Below, piece by piece: positions 9,879 to 20,080 of a stretch of 64,000 nucleotides of DNA. Within the stretch, counting starts at the first letter, position 1. Each line of letters starts with the position of its first letter. The position numbers were made by a program, and so were the translations under genes. Location of the stretch: NCBI RefSeq assembly GCF_000194605.1, contig NC_015321.1, forward strand, positions 868,001 through 932,000, given 5' to 3'. The notes under the pieces are model-generated. The model was not told where the DNA came from. It did not search any database and saw only the letters and a list, made by a program, of their open reading frames with translations. Source of the stretch: Fluviicola taffensis DSM 16823. Its GTDB lineage: Bacteria > Bacteroidota > Bacteroidia > Flavobacteriales_D > Crocinitomicaceae.

Positions 9879-10076
9879 TTAGGCCTGAATTTCACGTTTT
9901 CTCAATTCTGTATTCAAACGAGCAATATGCTTGCGAACGTCACGAATTTGAAGTGGATTTTCAAGTGGAGTCACTTTATGTCCTAATTTCATTTTCGCCA
10001 ATCTTTCCGTTTCGCTTGACACTTGCTTTTTCAAATCATCAACTGAAAGTTTACTAATTTCTTGTCGTTGTTTCAT
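9879..10076 (-). CDS. rpmC: 50S ribosomal protein uL29
   Basis: uL29 sits at the exit tunnel and helps dock trigger factor and SRP. The 65 residues form two predicted helices: EISKLSVDDLKKQVSSETERLAKMKLGH and NPLQIRDVRKHIARLNTELRKRE, the usual hairpin. It starts 7 bp after the rplP stop. Confidence 0.96.
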   Translation of the reverse strand: MKQRQEISKLSVDDLKKQVSSETERLAKMKLGHKVTPLENPLQIRDVRKHIARLNTELRKREIQA

Positions 10077-10083
10077 CTGTCAA

Positions 10084-10512
10084 TTATTTTCCTGGTACAA
10101 CATAATCGTTACGAACGATGAACTTACATTTTACTGGAAGTTTTTGAGCAGCTAAACGAAGTGCTTCCTTAGCAACTTCATAGGGAACTCCGTCCGCTTC
10201 GAACATAATACGACCTGGTCTTACAACAGCCACCCAGTGACTAGGAGCACCTTTACCTTTACCCATACGTACTTCCGCAGGTTTAGAGGTGATCGGTTTG
10301 TCTGGGAAGATACGAATCCACACCTTACCTTCACGCTTCATGAATCGCGTAACTGCGATACGAGAAGCTTCAATTTGGCGTGATGTGATCCATCCCGGCT
10401 CCAATGTTTTAAGTCCAAAAGATCCGAATGCAATTGTTGATCCGCGTTGCGCTTCACCACGATTACGACCTTTTTGAACTCTTCTAAATTTGGTTCTCTT
10501 TGGAGATAACAT
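10084..10512 (-). CDS. rplP: 50S ribosomal protein uL16
   Basis: uL16 helps position A-site tRNA. The 142 residues begin [19 protein letters not shown] and carry the signatures [27 protein letters not shown] and the nearby [10 protein letters not shown]. The order rpsC-rplP-rpmC is conserved. Confidence 0.97.
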   Translation of the reverse strand: MLSPKRTKFRRVQKGRNRGEAQRGSTIAFGSFGLKTLEPGWITSRQIEASRIAVTRFMKREGKVWIRIFPDKPITSKPAEVRMGKGKGAPSHWVAVVRPGRIMFEADGVPYEVAKEALRLAAQKLPVKCKFIVRNDYVVPGK

Positions 10513-10535
10513 CTTCTGAAAATTTTAATGTGTTT

Positions 10536-11291
10536 TTACTTCTTTTTACGGTTGTTTCCACCTTTTCCTCCAGCTGGACGACGGTTTCCTCTATCGCGAT
10601 CTCCAGATGGCGCACCACCTTTTGAACCTTGAGCAGCCATTCCAACATTTGGAGAAAGATCACGACGACCATAAACTTCACCTTTGCAGATCCATACTTT
10701 GATACCAATCAAACCGTAAGTAGTTAATGCCTCACCTACTGCGTAATCGATATCAGCTCTGAACGTATGTAACGGAGTACGTCCATCTTTGTACATTTCT
10801 GAACGAGCCATTTCAGCTCCATTCAAACGACCTGAAATTTTCACTTTGATCCCTTCGGCACCCATTCTCATGGTTGAACCGATAGACATCTTGATAGCGC
10901 GACGAAATGAAATACGAGCCTCAATTTGACGAGCGATTCCATCAGCTACTAAGCGAGCATCCAATTCCGGACGTTTCACTTCGAAAATGTTGATTTGAAT
11001 CTCTTTTTTCGTCAATTTTTTTAACTCTTCTTTCAATTTGTCTACTTCTTGACCACCTTTACCGATAATCACACCCGGACGAGCCGTGTTGATTGTTACA
11101 GTAACGAGCTTGAGGGTGCGCTCGATGATGATTTTCGAAATACTTGCTCTGGATAAACGGGCGTGTAAATACTTACGAATTTTATCATCTTCGATGATTT
11201 TATCTTTGTAATTATCTCCACCGTACCAGTTAGATTCCCATCCGTGGATGAAACCTAATCTATTTCCAATTGGATTTGTTTTTTGTCCCAT
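10536..11291 (-). CDS. rpsC: 30S ribosomal protein uS3 with basic C-terminal tail
   Basis: uS3 lines the mRNA entry site and has helicase-related activity with uS4. The 251 residues have the KH domain with [18 protein letters not shown] and the C-terminal signature [14 protein letters not shown], then TLRADIDYA-like ([19 protein letters not shown]). A Gly/Arg/Lys-rich tail of about 35 residues follows, longer than in E. coli (233 residues). Confidence 0.97.
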   Translation of the reverse strand: MGQKTNPIGNRLGFIHGWESNWYGGDNYKDKIIEDDKIRKYLHARLSRASISKIIIERTLKLVTVTINTARPGVIIGKGGQEVDKLKEELKKLTKKEIQINIFEVKRPELDARLVADGIARQIEARISFRRAIKMSIGSTMRMGAEGIKVKISGRLNGAEMARSEMYKDGRTPLHTFRADIDYAVGEALTTYGLIGIKVWICKGEVYGRRDLSPNVGMAAQGSKGGAPSGDRDRGNRRPAGGKGGNNRKKK

Positions 11292-11301
11292 TTTCCTTCA
11301 A

Positions 11302-11697
11302 TTATTTTGAACCATCAACAACGATAGTCACGTGGTTTGATCTTTTACGAACTCGGTAAGCTCTACCTTGAGGAGCAGTTTGAATACGTTTCAACATACC
11401 TGCGCTACCAACTTCGATAGATTTCACCACTAATTTTTCATCTTCAATGCTTTTACCCTCGTTTTTAGTTTCCCAGTTAGCAATTGCAGAACGCAATAAC
11501 TTAGATAAACTTAACGATGCGTCTTTCGCATTGTGCTGCAATATGTTTAGAGCTTTGTTTACTTCAACTCCACGTACAAGATCTGCAACTAATCTCATTT
11601 TACGAGGAGAAATAGGAGAATTGTTCAATTTCGCAAAAGCGATTGACTTATTCTCTTCTTTTATACTATCAGCTCTTAATTTCTTTCTAGCGCCCAT
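11302..11697 (-). CDS. rplV: 50S ribosomal protein uL22
   Basis: uL22 reaches into the exit tunnel with a beta hairpin and is a site of macrolide resistance. The 131 residues contain [26 protein letters not shown] and the hairpin region with [25 protein letters not shown]. The N terminus is about 20 residues longer than in E. coli. It lies between rpsS and rpsC. Confidence 0.97.
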   Translation of the reverse strand: MGARKKLRADSIKEENKSIAFAKLNNSPISPRKMRLVADLVRGVEVNKALNILQHNAKDASLSLSKLLRSAIANWETKNEGKSIEDEKLVVKSIEVGSAGMLKRIQTAPQGRAYRVRKRSNHVTIVVDGSK

Positions 11698-11714
11698 GTC
11701 ACTTGAATATTAAA

Positions 11715-11993
11715 CTATCTTTTTTTATCCTTTTTGTTAGCACCATGCCCACGGAAGTTACGAGTTGGTGAAAACTCACCTAACTTGTGTCCAACCATGT
11801 TCTCGGTTACAAACACAGGAATAAACTTATTCCCGTTATGCACTGCAAACGTTAACCCAACAAAGTCAGGAGTAATGCAAGAAGCTCGTGACCATGTTTT
11901 GATTACTGCTTTGCTTCCGCTTGTGTGTGCTTCATCCACTCTTTTTGACAACTTATAGTGTACAAAAGGTGGTTTTTTCAACGAACGACTCAT
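11715..11993 (-). CDS. rpsS: 30S ribosomal protein uS19
   Basis: uS19 is a 30S head protein that pairs with uS13. The 92 residues begin [19 protein letters not shown] and contain [22 protein letters not shown] and the signature [17 protein letters not shown]. It starts 3 bp after the rplB stop. Confidence 0.97.
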   Translation of the reverse strand: MSRSLKKPPFVHYKLSKRVDEAHTSGSKAVIKTWSRASCITPDFVGLTFAVHNGNKFIPVFVTENMVGHKLGEFSPTRNFRGHGANKKDKKR

Positions 11994-11996
11994 ACC

Positions 11997-12821
11997 TTAT
12001 TTTTTTCTTCTCTCGATGATAAACTTATCTGAATACTTCTTTTTCGAACGCGTTTTGTATCCTTTAGCAGGCATACCATTACGAGAACGAGGGTGACCAC
12101 CGGAGTTACGTCCTTCACCACCACCCATCGGGTGATCAACTGGGTTCATCACAACACCACGTACACGTGGACGACGACCCAACCAGCGAGAACGACCAGC
12201 TTTACCAGAAACTACTAATGAATGTTCTCCATTCGATACAGCACCAATAGTTGCCATACAAGTAGTCAAAATCATACGAGTCTCACCTGAAGGTAACTTG
12301 ATAATCGCAAAGCGACCATCACGAGCGTTCAATTGAGCATATGTTCCTGCTCCACGAGCAATTGCACCACCTTTTCCAGGTTGCAACTCAATGTTATGGA
12401 TCACAGATCCAAGAGGAACATCGGATAAAAATAATGCGTTACCAACATTTGGAGCGGCACCAGCACCTGAAACGATTGTATCACCAACTTTCAATCCTTC
12501 TGGAGCAACGATGTAACGTTTCTCTCCATCCACATAATAAAGCAACGCGATACGCGCAGTTCTGTTTGGATCATATTCAATTGTCTTTACTACCGCTGGC
12601 ACTCCGTGCTTGTCGCGTTTAAAGTCAATGATACGATACTTTTGCTTGTGTCCACCACCGATGTAACGCATGGTCATACGACCATCATTGTTACGACCAC
12701 CAGACTTGCTTTTCTTCGCAACTAAGCTCTTTTCAGGAACATTCGTTGTTACTTCAGCATACGTACTGTTGATCTTGTGTCTTTGCCCTGGAGTGATAGG
12801 CTGAAATTTTCTAAGACTCAT
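11997..12821 (-). CDS. rplB: 50S ribosomal protein uL2
   Basis: uL2 is needed for subunit association and peptidyl transfer. The 274 residues contain the RNA-binding domains with [20 protein letters not shown] and [23 protein letters not shown], and the C-terminal signature [20 protein letters not shown] with the conserved histidine. Length is standard. It lies 10 bp after rplW. Confidence 0.98.
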   Translation of the reverse strand: MSLRKFQPITPGQRHKINSTYAEVTTNVPEKSLVAKKSKSGGRNNDGRMTMRYIGGGHKQKYRIIDFKRDKHGVPAVVKTIEYDPNRTARIALLYYVDGEKRYIVAPEGLKVGDTIVSGAGAAPNVGNALFLSDVPLGSVIHNIELQPGKGGAIARGAGTYAQLNARDGRFAIIKLPSGETRMILTTCMATIGAVSNGEHSLVVSGKAGRSRWLGRRPRVRGVVMNPVDHPMGGGEGRNSGGHPRSRNGMPAKGYKTRSKKKYSDKFIIERRKK

Positions 12822-12831
12822 CAGTTTCTAC

Positions 12832-13125
12832 TTAAAAATTATTAAACAAATCAATCGTTTCTCCTTCGGCAACAGTTACGATGGCTTTTTTCCATACGCG
12901 ACTTTTTTGCTCAACGACACCTCTATTCGTAAATTTCGTAGAGGATTTTCCACCGCCATAAGTGAGTGTGCGTACATCCACAATGTGAACTCCGTACATC
13001 TTTTCGACAGCTCTTTTTATTTCCAATTTATTCGCCTTGCGATCAACTTCAAAAGCGAAAATACCGTTTTCATTTCCGGCAGTTGCTTTCTCTGTTATAA
13101 TTGGCTTTTTGATAATAGTACTCAT
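12832..13125 (-). CDS. rplW: 50S ribosomal protein uL23
   Basis: uL23 is at the exit tunnel and docks trigger factor. The protein (97 residues from the ATG at 13125) begins MSTIIKKPIITEKATA and has the typical EVDRKANKLEIKRAVEKMYGVHIVDVRT segment. An ATG at 13128 and a TTG at 13131 are also in frame; the ATG at 13125 fits family N termini best. The gene follows rplD by fewer than 10 bp, so coupling is likely. Confidence 0.94.
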   Translation of the reverse strand: MSTIIKKPIITEKATAGNENGIFAFEVDRKANKLEIKRAVEKMYGVHIVDVRTLTYGGGKSSTKFTNRGVVEQKSRVWKKAIVTVAEGETIDLFNNF

Positions 13126-13131
13126 CATCAA

Positions 13132-13758
13132 TTAATTTAAAATCTTTTCGATTACTTCGATTGAACTTTCTGTTAATACAACTTTCTTCGCATTCAATAC
13201 ATCATATGTATTAACTGAATCAGCAGATACAACTTTAACGCGTTGTAGGTTACGTGAAGACAAGTAAACATTATCGCTACCTGATCCTACGATCATCAAC
13301 ACCTTTTCGTTTAACAAGTTCAAGCTTGATAACATCGCTTTGAATTCTGCTGTTTTAGGTGTTGCTAGAGCTACATCCTCTAACACTAAAATTGAATCTA
13401 ATTTTGCTTTATAAGCGAAAGCAGATTTACGTGCTAAACGCTTTAATTTGATATTCAATTTGAAGTGGTAGTTACGAGGGCGTGGTCCGAAAATACGTCC
13501 ACCTCCTACACGTGTACCAGATTTAACACTACCAGCACGAGCACCACCCGTACCTTTTTGTTTTTTAATCTTTCTAGTAGATCCAGCTATCTCAGCTCTT
13601 TCTTTCGATTTATGCGTTCCTTGACGACGGTTCGCCAAGTGTTGCTTTACATCTAAGTAAATTGCGTGATCATTTGGCTCTATTCCAAAAATCGTGTCTG
13701 ATAAGGTTACTTTTTTGGAAGTAGCCTTTCCTTTGCTATCTATTACTTTTACTTCCAT
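13132..13758 (-). CDS. rplD: 50S ribosomal protein uL4
   Basis: uL4 lines the exit tunnel and in E. coli represses the S10 operon. The 208 residues have the tunnel loop with QGTHKSKERAEIAGSTRKIKKQKGTGGARAGS and RVGGGRIFGPRPRNY. Its ATG at 13758 shares a base with the rplC stop (TAATG). Confidence 0.97.
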   Translation of the reverse strand: MEVKVIDSKGKATSKKVTLSDTIFGIEPNDHAIYLDVKQHLANRRQGTHKSKERAEIAGSTRKIKKQKGTGGARAGSVKSGTRVGGGRIFGPRPRNYHFKLNIKLKRLARKSAFAYKAKLDSILVLEDVALATPKTAEFKAMLSSLNLLNEKVLMIVGSGSDNVYLSSRNLQRVKVVSADSVNTYDVLNAKKVVLTESSIEVIEKILN

Positions 13759-14372
13759 TATTTCTGAATTATTACAGTTGAACCTTTAGGCCCTGGAATA
13801 GAACCCTTCACTACGATTAAATTTTTGTCAGCCAAGACACGCAATACTTCTAAGTTCTCAACGGTTACACGTTTGTTACCCATTTGTCCAGCCATGCGCA
13901 TTCCTTTGAATACACGTGCAGGATACGAACAAGCACCAATTGAACCAGGAGCACGCAAACGGTTATGTTGACCGTGAGTCGATTGTCCAACACCACCAAA
14001 ATTGTGACGTTTTACAACTCCTTGAAAACCTTTACCTTTAGATGTTCCAGCAATTCCAACGAATTCACCTTGTTCAAACAATTGAACATCTACTACATCT
14101 CCAAGATTAAGTCCGTCAAAACCTTTAAACTCCACCAATTTTGATTTTGGTGTCGTATTCGCTTTTTTGAAGTGGCCTTTCAATGCATTTGGAGTGTTTT
14201 TTTCTCTACGTTCTCCAAATCCTAATTGAATTGCCTCGTACCCATCTCGATCTTGTGTCTTAACCTGAGTTACTACACAAGGACCAGCTTCTATTACTGT
14301 GCATGGCGTTGCCTTACCCTCGGCACTGTAGACGCTAGTCATTCCGATTTTTTTACCAATAATTCCAGGCAT
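13758..14372 (-). CDS. rplC: 50S ribosomal protein uL3
   Basis: uL3 is an assembly initiator close to the peptidyl transferase centre. The 204 residues begin [19 protein letters not shown] and contain the signature [19 protein letters not shown] with the central [19 protein letters not shown] 95-bp gap with a GC palindrome separates it from rpsJ, which is unusual within this operon. Confidence 0.97.
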   Translation of the reverse strand: MPGIIGKKIGMTSVYSAEGKATPCTVIEAGPCVVTQVKTQDRDGYEAIQLGFGERREKNTPNALKGHFKKANTTPKSKLVEFKGFDGLNLGDVVDVQLFEQGEFVGIAGTSKGKGFQGVVKRHNFGGVGQSTHGQHNRLRAPGSIGACSYPARVFKGMRMAGQMGNKRVTVENLEVLRVLADKNLIVVKGSIPGPKGSTVIIQK

Positions 14373-14427
14373 ACTTTACTAATTATAAATTATAAATTAT
14401 TAAAGTGATGTAAATTTTTGGATTGAA

Positions 14428-14451
14428 GGGGACGCGATGCGTCGCGTCCCC
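14428..14451. repeat. GC-rich perfect palindrome between rpsJ and rplC
   Basis: GGGGACGCGA (14428-14437) pairs perfectly with TCGCGTCCCC (14442-14451) around the loop TGCG. The surroundings are AT-rich, with short tandem repeats of TTATAAA at 14383-14400. There is no T run after it, so it is not a clear terminator. It resembles the small dispersed GACGCGAT...ATCGCGTC palindromes found in many bacterial genomes (recalled, not searched). Confidence 0.8.
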
Positions 14452-14467
14452 ACAACCAAAAGTTTCA

Positions 14468-14773
14468 TCACACTTTAATTTCTACATCAACTCCTGAAGG
14501 AAGTTCTAATCTCATTAATGCATCAACAGTTTTAGACGAAGAACTGTAGATATCCAACAAACGTTTGTAAGAACACAATTCGAACTGCTCACGCGCTTTT
14601 TTGTTAACGTGTGGAGAGCGCAATACTGTGTAGATACGTTTGTGAGTTGGAAGTGGAATTGGACCACTAACTACCGCTCCTGTTGCTTTAACTGTTTTTA
14701 CGATTTTCTCAGCAGACTTGTCTACCAAGTTATGATCGTATGATTTCAATTTAATTCTAATCTTTTGGCTCAT
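14468..14773 (-). CDS. rpsJ: 30S ribosomal protein uS10
   Basis: uS10 is a 30S head protein and also NusE in transcription antitermination. The 101 residues begin [20 protein letters not shown] and carry the signature [29 protein letters not shown]. It lies 12 bp after fusA, joining the str and S10 gene sets with no tuf gene between them. Confidence 0.97.
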   Translation of the reverse strand: MSQKIRIKLKSYDHNLVDKSAEKIVKTVKATGAVVSGPIPLPTHKRIYTVLRSPHVNKKAREQFELCSYKRLLDIYSSSSKTVDALMRLELPSGVDVEIKV

Positions 14774-14785
14774 TACTCGTTTGTA

Positions 14786-16891
14786 TTAAGCGGAAACTTT
14801 TCCATTAATTTTTGCAATAACTTCTTCTGCTACGTTCTTCGGAGCCTCTGCGTAATGAGAGAATTCCATGGAAGAAGTTGCACGTCCTGAAGACAACGTA
14901 CGCAATTGCGTCACATATCCAAACATTTCAGACAAAGGAACATCAGCCCTAACAACTTTTCCTCCTGCTTTGTCATCCATACCCTTCATCATACCTCTAC
15001 GACGATTCAAGTCACCAACGATGTCACCCATATTCTCTTCCGGACAAATCACTTCTAATTTCATGATTGGTTCCAACAAGATTGGTTTACAGTTTTTCAA
15101 TGCGTGACGGTAAGCCATTTTAGCTGCCATTTCGAACGACAATGAATCTGAATCGACAGCGTGGAATGAACCATCAACCAATTCTACTTTCATTGCTTCA
15201 ACAGGGAATCCAGCTAAAACTCCGTTTTTCATAGACTCTTTAAATCCTTTCTCAACAGATGGAATAAACTCACGAGGAATGTTACCACCCTTGATTGAGT
15301 TAACGAATTCCAATCCAGTTTTTTCAGGATCTGTTTGAGGTCCGATCTTAACAGCGATGTCTGCGAATTTACCACGTCCACCTGATTGTTTTTTGTATTG
15401 CTCACGGTGATCGATAGCAACTGTGATATCCTCACGGTATGTTACCTGTGGAGCTCCTTGATTCACTTCTACCTTGAACTCACGACGCAAACGGTCTACA
15501 ATAATATCCAAATGTAACTCACCCATTCCGGAGATAATTGTTTGTCCAGATTCCTCATCCGTATTTACACGGAACGTTGGATCCTCTTCAGCCAATTTAT
15601 TCAATCCATTAGATAAACGGTCAGCATCTGCTTGAGTTTTAGGCTCAATTGCAATACCAATTACTGGATCTGGGAAGTTCATTGATTCCAAAATGATTGG
15701 ATGTCCTTCTGCACACAAAGTATCTCCTGTACGGATATCTTTAAATCCAACAACTGCACCGATATCTCCAGCACCTAGCTCATCAATTTGATTTTGCTTG
15801 TTTGCATGCATTTGGAAGATACGAGAAATACGTTCTTTATTCTCTGAACGAGTATTGTAAACGTAAGAACCAGCTGGTAATTTACCTGAATAAGCACGAA
15901 TAAAACACAAACGACCTACGAAAGGATCCGTTGCAATTTTAAATGCTAATGCAGCAAATGGAGCATCGTAAGATGGTAAACGCTCTTCTTCTTCATCTGT
16001 TTTTGGATTGATTCCAACAATAGAACCGTTATCCAATGGAGACGGAAGAATTTCCATTACCATATCCAACATTGCTTGAACACCTTTGTTTTTGAAAGAT
16101 GAACCACACATCATTGGCACTACTTTTCCAGAGATTGTTGCTGCACGTAATGCATTTAAAATCTCACGCTCAGTCAATGAATTCTCATCTTCGAAGAATT
16201 TCTCCATCAAAGTCTCATCAAATTCAGCAACTGCTTCTAATAATTCACTTCTTAAACGTCTTGCTTCGTCAACGATATCTGCAGGAATTTCAACTTCTTG
16301 AAAAGTCATACCCATATCGTGCTCGTTCCATTCAATTCCTTTGAAATTGATTAAGTCAACAACTCCTCTGAAGTTATCTTCGTCACCAATATTGATTTGT
16401 AATGGCAAAGCATGGCTACCCAACATTTCTTTAACCTGTGCACACACATTTAAGAAATCAGCTCCTTGACGGTCCATTTTATTAACGAAACCAATACGAG
16501 GAACATTGTAATTGTTCGCCAAACGCCAGTTTGTTTCAGATTGAGGCTCAACACCATCAACTGCTGAAAACAAGAATACCAACCCATCTAATACACGTAA
16601 CGAACGATTCACCTCAACTGTAAAGTCAACGTGTCCTGGAGTATCAATGATATTGATGTGATAATTTTGGTTTCTATATTTCCAATTTACTGTTGTCGCA
16701 GCAGAAGTAATGGTAATCCCACGCTCTTGCTCTTGCTCCATCCAGTCCATTGTAGCACCACCGTCGTGAACCTCACCAATCTTATGGTTTACACCAGAAT
16801 AGTAAAGAATACGCTCAGTAGTTGTTGTTTTCCCAGCATCAATGTGAGCTGCGATACCAATATTTCTTGTGAATTTAAGATCTCTTGCCAT
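14786..16891 (-). CDS. fusA: elongation factor G
   Basis: EF-G is the GTPase that drives translocation and, with RRF, ribosome recycling. The 701 residues show G1 ([15 protein letters not shown]), the switch region [19 protein letters not shown] (G3), NKMDRQGAD (G4) and then domains II-V, including the domain IV segment with [14 protein letters not shown]. Length is typical. It follows rpsG by 3 bp in the str operon. Confidence 0.98.
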   Translation of the reverse strand: MARDLKFTRNIGIAAHIDAGKTTTTERILYYSGVNHKIGEVHDGGATMDWMEQEQERGITITSAATTVNWKYRNQNYHINIIDTPGHVDFTVEVNRSLRVLDGLVFLFSAVDGVEPQSETNWRLANNYNVPRIGFVNKMDRQGADFLNVCAQVKEMLGSHALPLQINIGDEDNFRGVVDLINFKGIEWNEHDMGMTFQEVEIPADIVDEARRLRSELLEAVAEFDETLMEKFFEDENSLTEREILNALRAATISGKVVPMMCGSSFKNKGVQAMLDMVMEILPSPLDNGSIVGINPKTDEEEERLPSYDAPFAALAFKIATDPFVGRLCFIRAYSGKLPAGSYVYNTRSENKERISRIFQMHANKQNQIDELGAGDIGAVVGFKDIRTGDTLCAEGHPIILESMNFPDPVIGIAIEPKTQADADRLSNGLNKLAEEDPTFRVNTDEESGQTIISGMGELHLDIIVDRLRREFKVEVNQGAPQVTYREDITVAIDHREQYKKQSGGRGKFADIAVKIGPQTDPEKTGLEFVNSIKGGNIPREFIPSVEKGFKESMKNGVLAGFPVEAMKVELVDGSFHAVDSDSLSFEMAAKMAYRHALKNCKPILLEPIMKLEVICPEENMGDIVGDLNRRRGMMKGMDDKAGGKVVRADVPLSEMFGYVTQLRTLSSGRATSSMEFSHYAEAPKNVAEEVIAKINGKVSA

Positions 16892-16894
16892 TTC

Positions 16895-17365
16895 TTAGAA
16901 TCTAAAATGTGAAAATGCTTTATTCGCTTCAGCCATTCTTAAAGTATCTTCTTTCTTTTTGAAAGCAGCACCTTCTTCTTTTGAAGCAGCAATAATTTCA
17001 GAGGCTAATTTACCAGCCATAGATTTCTCATTACGTTTACGAGCGTAACCAATTAACCATTTCATAGCTAATGATTGTTTACGTCCTTCACGAACAGGAG
17101 TAGGAATTTGGAAAGTAGCTCCACCAACACGACGAGAACGAACCTCCACAGATGGAGTTACGTTATCTAATGCCTTTTTGAACACTTCTAAACCTTCTTG
17201 ATCCTCTAATTTTTTATCTACGATCTCTAATGCATCGTAGAAAATTTTAAATGCCAAATTCTTTTTACCAGAATACATTAAGTTGTTAACGAACTTTGTT
17301 ACAACAACGTCATTAAACTTTGGATCTGGGAGTATGGCAATTTTCTTCGCTTTTCTTCTTCTCAT
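16895..17365 (-). CDS. rpsG: 30S ribosomal protein uS7
   Basis: uS7 initiates 30S head assembly and contacts E-site tRNA. The 156 residues contain the signature [25 protein letters not shown], then [19 protein letters not shown] and the C-terminal helix [11 protein letters not shown]. It lies 16 bp after rpsL. Confidence 0.97.
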   Translation of the reverse strand: MRRRKAKKIAILPDPKFNDVVVTKFVNNLMYSGKKNLAFKIFYDALEIVDKKLEDQEGLEVFKKALDNVTPSVEVRSRRVGGATFQIPTPVREGRKQSLAMKWLIGYARKRNEKSMAGKLASEIIAASKEEGAAFKKKEDTLRMAEANKAFSHFRF

Positions 17366-17381
17366 CTCTTCAAGAGTTTAA

Positions 17382-17762
17382 TTATTTCTTAACTTTTGGA
17401 CGTTTCGTTCCATACTTAGAACGACGTTGTGAACGGCCCTCAACACCTGCAGTATCTTCCGCACCGCGAACGATGTGGTAACGAACCCCTGGTAAATCTT
17501 TAACCCTTCCACCACGAACTAACACTAAAGAGTGTTCTTGTAAGTTGTGACCTTCTCCTCCGATATAGGCATTCACCTCTTTACCGTTGGTAAGACGAAC
17601 ACGCGCTACTTTTCTCATAGCTGAATTCGGCTTCTTAGGTGTAGTGGTGTACACACGTACACATACTCCTTTGCGCTGCGGGCAAGAATCCAAAGCCGCT
17701 GACTTTGACTTCTTTACTACCGCAGTCCTTCCCTTTCGCACTAACTGTTGTATAGTTGGCAT
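17382..17762 (-). CDS. rpsL: 30S ribosomal protein uS12
   Basis: uS12 sits at the decoding centre. The 126 residues begin [20 protein letters not shown] and contain [22 protein letters not shown], with the lysine that is the usual site of streptomycin-resistance changes intact, and [16 protein letters not shown]. It is the first gene of the cluster; a strong promoter lies about 65-95 bp upstream. Confidence 0.98.
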   Translation of the reverse strand: MPTIQQLVRKGRTAVVKKSKSAALDSCPQRKGVCVRVYTTTPKKPNSAMRKVARVRLTNGKEVNAYIGGEGHNLQEHSLVLVRGGRVKDLPGVRYHIVRGAEDTAGVEGRSQRRSKYGTKRPKVKK

Positions 17763-17826
17763 ACAGTACTCAAATTTTGATAATTAATAAATAGTTCTTT
17801 CCCCAAAGAACACACTTTGAGGGGTG

Positions 17827-17856
17827 CAAAGATAGAGAGAAAATCTTAGAATGCAA
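17827..17856 (-). promoter_or_regulatory. main promoter of the rpsL-fusA-S10-spc-alpha cluster
   Basis: On the minus strand a TTG (17856-17854) is followed after exactly 19 nt by TATCTTTG (17834-17827), a full match to the Bacteroidota sigma factor consensus. The predicted leader before rpsL is close to 60 nt. It is the best promoter seen in the window and is correctly placed for the whole translation cluster. Confidence 0.8.
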
Positions 17857-17955
17857 GTAGTTTGGTAAAAAAGTGCTGTTTTTGAACAAATTAGTGTTGA
17901 TAGCATATTTATCCTTATCAAATTAATACCTGAAGATAGTTTCGAAGATTTGACT

Positions 17956-17963
17956 TATTTTTG
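17956..17963 (+). promoter_or_regulatory. possible -7 element for the transglutaminase-like gene
   Basis: TATTTTTG matches TAnnTTTG and lies 24 bp before the ATG at 17987. No TTG is found at the expected -33 position, so support is partial. Confidence 0.4.
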
Positions 17964-17986
17964 AATCTAATTATCAAAAATAACCC

Positions 17987-18985
17987 ATGCGATTTATACT
18001 AATCTCCTTTTTAATCTTCGTCGTTCATAATTCACTCGCTTTAGATCAAGTAAATACAAAACTAAACAACTATGCCAAAGCTTGTCCTGAAAAAACATCC
18101 AGAGATTTAAAATCATTGGTGAATTATCTTTCTAAAGGAGGGAATACACAGACACAACAAGTTGAATTGTTCTGTTACTGGATAGCTGAAAACATTTCCT
18201 ATGATACAGAAAGTTATGTCTCAGGGAAAACCACTGAAACAGCTAAAATTTTAGTCTCGAGAAAAGGTGTTTGTCAAAATTATGCGGAACTTTTGCAGAA
18301 AATGTGCGAATCTGTTCAAATAGAATGTCATATTGTTTCAGGTTATTCTAAAGGATATGGTTATTCAAAAAAGAAGCCTTTTCAATCTCCAGATCATGCT
18401 TGGAACATTGTCAAGGTTGATGGTAAATATCTTTTTGTTGATGCAACTTGGTCTTGTGGATATGTTGATCAGGTGAAAGGCTCACTTATGTTTTTCAAAG
18501 AACTTAAAATTGAGGAAATATTTGCTGATCCGAATTACTTTCTTATGACCCACCTTCCAGGTGATCCTAGATGGCAAATCCGAAACAATCCAATTACAAT
18601 GACAAGTTTCACATCAAATGATTCTGTCAAAGACATGCTGAAACTTACGCTTCCCAACTACAATTACTTGGATAGTTTAAAAACTTATTTAGCTGCTGAC
18701 AGTTTGGATCGCAGAGTAATGTCTGCAATTAGCACTTACAATTTCAATCCAATTAATGCCAACCTTACCGAAGTCGGAGATGCTTATTACAACAAGGCTT
18801 GGAAAACAAGTCAGAACACGAATGATATTAAAAACTATGAAACTGCAATTATTTGGTATGATAAGTCCATTATGATCTTTTCAAAGCTGAATAACACATA
18901 CGGAGCCAAATGGATTAGCAATTCAAAAAAAGGCCTCAAATATTGCACCTATCAGATAGACATCCTTAAGAAGGATAAAAAATAG
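17987..18985 (+). CDS. exported transglutaminase-like (cysteine protease fold) protein
   Basis: The 332-residue product starts with a signal peptide (MRFILISFLIFVVHNSLA) and so is probably periplasmic or outside the cell. Residues about 55-160 have the transglutaminase-like core with a full Cys-His-Asp triad: Cys96 in RKGVCQNYAELL, His137 in PDHAWNIVKVDG and Asp152 in YLFVDATW. This arrangement is seen in the kyphoscoliosis peptidase-like subgroup. The remainder (about 200-332) is helical with no clear family. Substrate is unknown. It is a lone plus-strand gene between the ribosomal cluster and a convergent T9SS gene. Confidence 0.8.
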   Translation: MRFILISFLIFVVHNSLALDQVNTKLNNYAKACPEKTSRDLKSLVNYLSKGGNTQTQQVELFCYWIAENISYDTESYVSGKTTETAKILVSRKGVCQNYAELLQKMCESVQIECHIVSGYSKGYGYSKKKPFQSPDHAWNIVKVDGKYLFVDATWSCGYVDQVKGSLMFFKELKIEEIFADPNYFLMTHLPGDPRWQIRNNPITMTSFTSNDSVKDMLKLTLPNYNYLDSLKTYLAADSLDRRVMSAISTYNFNPINANLTEVGDAYYNKAWKTSQNTNDIKNYETAIIWYDKSIMIFSKLNNTYGAKWISNSKKGLKYCTYQIDILKKDKK

Positions 18986-18992
18986 GCTTCGT

Positions 18993-19931
18993 TTATCTTC
19001 CCAAAAGTTGGAGAGCTTTAACAAGATGCTCTCCATTCGAATTTTCAATGTTCAAATAATAGGTTCCTTGAGGTAAATCTGACAAATCGATTTGTTGTGA
19101 AGTAACGTTCGAATCAAATTCTCTCAAAACTGAACCCAGTAGATTCACTAAGCGAATTTTATTTAATGGAATTTCAGACGACAACTCAAACATTCCTGAA
19201 GATGGATTTGGGAAAACGGATACTTTCGTTAACTCCGATTCATTTAAACTCAAGTAAGTATAATATTCACAATCTACATTTCCTGGATTATATGTTAAAG
19301 AATCGTCTTGGAAACAACGCAATTTGTAAAAAATTCCATCATTTGGAGAACTGCTGCACCAACCTGTAACTGGAAACAAAAAATGTGAAGGTGCTGAAAC
19401 AAGATCCATCATTCCAAAATGAGAATTAATCAATCCTCCATATTGAATAGAATTGGAGCTTGAATCACGGGTTTGAAACAGGGTTACATTTACTCCGTTT
19501 AGAGTGCTATTATAAACTGTGTCAATTAATATATAAGAACTATCGTTGCATTCTTGATTTTGCACACCAACATCTATCAATCTTGATTGCCCCTCTGCTG
19601 CAGTAAAATCATACAAAACCTTGAACTGGTTTGCATTCCAAAACCAAACTGTATCTTGCTCAAAATAGATGAATTTGTATTCTGTATCTATTAAATGAAC
19701 AAATCCCCCATTCGGATCTGTATTCATTTTAGTATGCTTATCACACTTCAATTTCTGACAAGTGTGCCCTTGAATAACTGTGTCGTTCATGGTCTCAATT
19801 CTCATTGAACCATCAATACCAGGATAAAACCAATCGTAGTGCCAAACACCGTGACCCTTTATCCAATTAGTGGATTGAGAGAAAGCCGATAAACTAAGTA
19901 TTGTAAAAAGGATAAGTAAGGTTTGTTTCAT
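18993..19931 (-). CDS. secreted protein with T9SS C-terminal sorting domain
   Basis: The 312 residues begin with a signal peptide (KQTLLILFTILSLSAFSQS) and end with a type A sorting domain: VSVFPNPSSGMFELSSE, then LVNLLGSVLREF and LPQGTYYLNIE. T9SS exports such proteins through the outer membrane and trims this domain. The central part (about 25-220) has several Cys and Trp residues but no family I recognise. It ends 7 bp from the convergent transglutaminase-like gene. Confidence 0.85.
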   Translation of the reverse strand: MKQTLLILFTILSLSAFSQSTNWIKGHGVWHYDWFYPGIDGSMRIETMNDTVIQGHTCQKLKCDKHTKMNTDPNGGFVHLIDTEYKFIYFEQDTVWFWNANQFKVLYDFTAAEGQSRLIDVGVQNQECNDSSYILIDTVYNSTLNGVNVTLFQTRDSSSNSIQYGGLINSHFGMMDLVSAPSHFLFPVTGWCSSSPNDGIFYKLRCFQDDSLTYNPGNVDCEYYTYLSLNESELTKVSVFPNPSSGMFELSSEIPLNKIRLVNLLGSVLREFDSNVTSQQIDLSDLPQGTYYLNIENSNGEHLVKALQLLGR

Positions 19932-19989
19932 AATGCAGATTTATCAGGTCAACACTTACGATGATACACTATTCAATAAAAGGTTGGAA

Positions 19990-20078
19990 CTAAACACGGT
20001 AACAAACTGCATTTATATTCATTCCTGCTCCAACAGAAGCAAAAAGCACAATATCTCCTTCCGATATGGTGTATCCAT
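19990..20078 (-). pseudogene. 3' fragment of a ketoacyl-ACP synthase III-type gene
   Basis: The minus strand encodes GYTISEGDIVLFASVGAGMN followed by INAVCYRV and a TAG stop, identical in protein to the last residues of the complete gene at 24676-25737. The DNA differs at five positions plus the stop codon (TAG against TAA), and every change is synonymous. There is no start or 5' part. This is therefore the end of a once functional allele or paralogue, now cut off by the large T9SS gene to its right. Confidence 0.85.
19991..20078. repeat. 88-bp direct repeat, left copy
   Basis: It matches 24677-24764 at 83 of 88 positions without gaps; the 64 bases nearest the T9SS gene (20015-20078) are identical. 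All mismatches lie in the outer end. The two copies flank the 4.4-kb T9SS gene. Confidence 0.95.
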
Positions 20079-20080
20079 CA

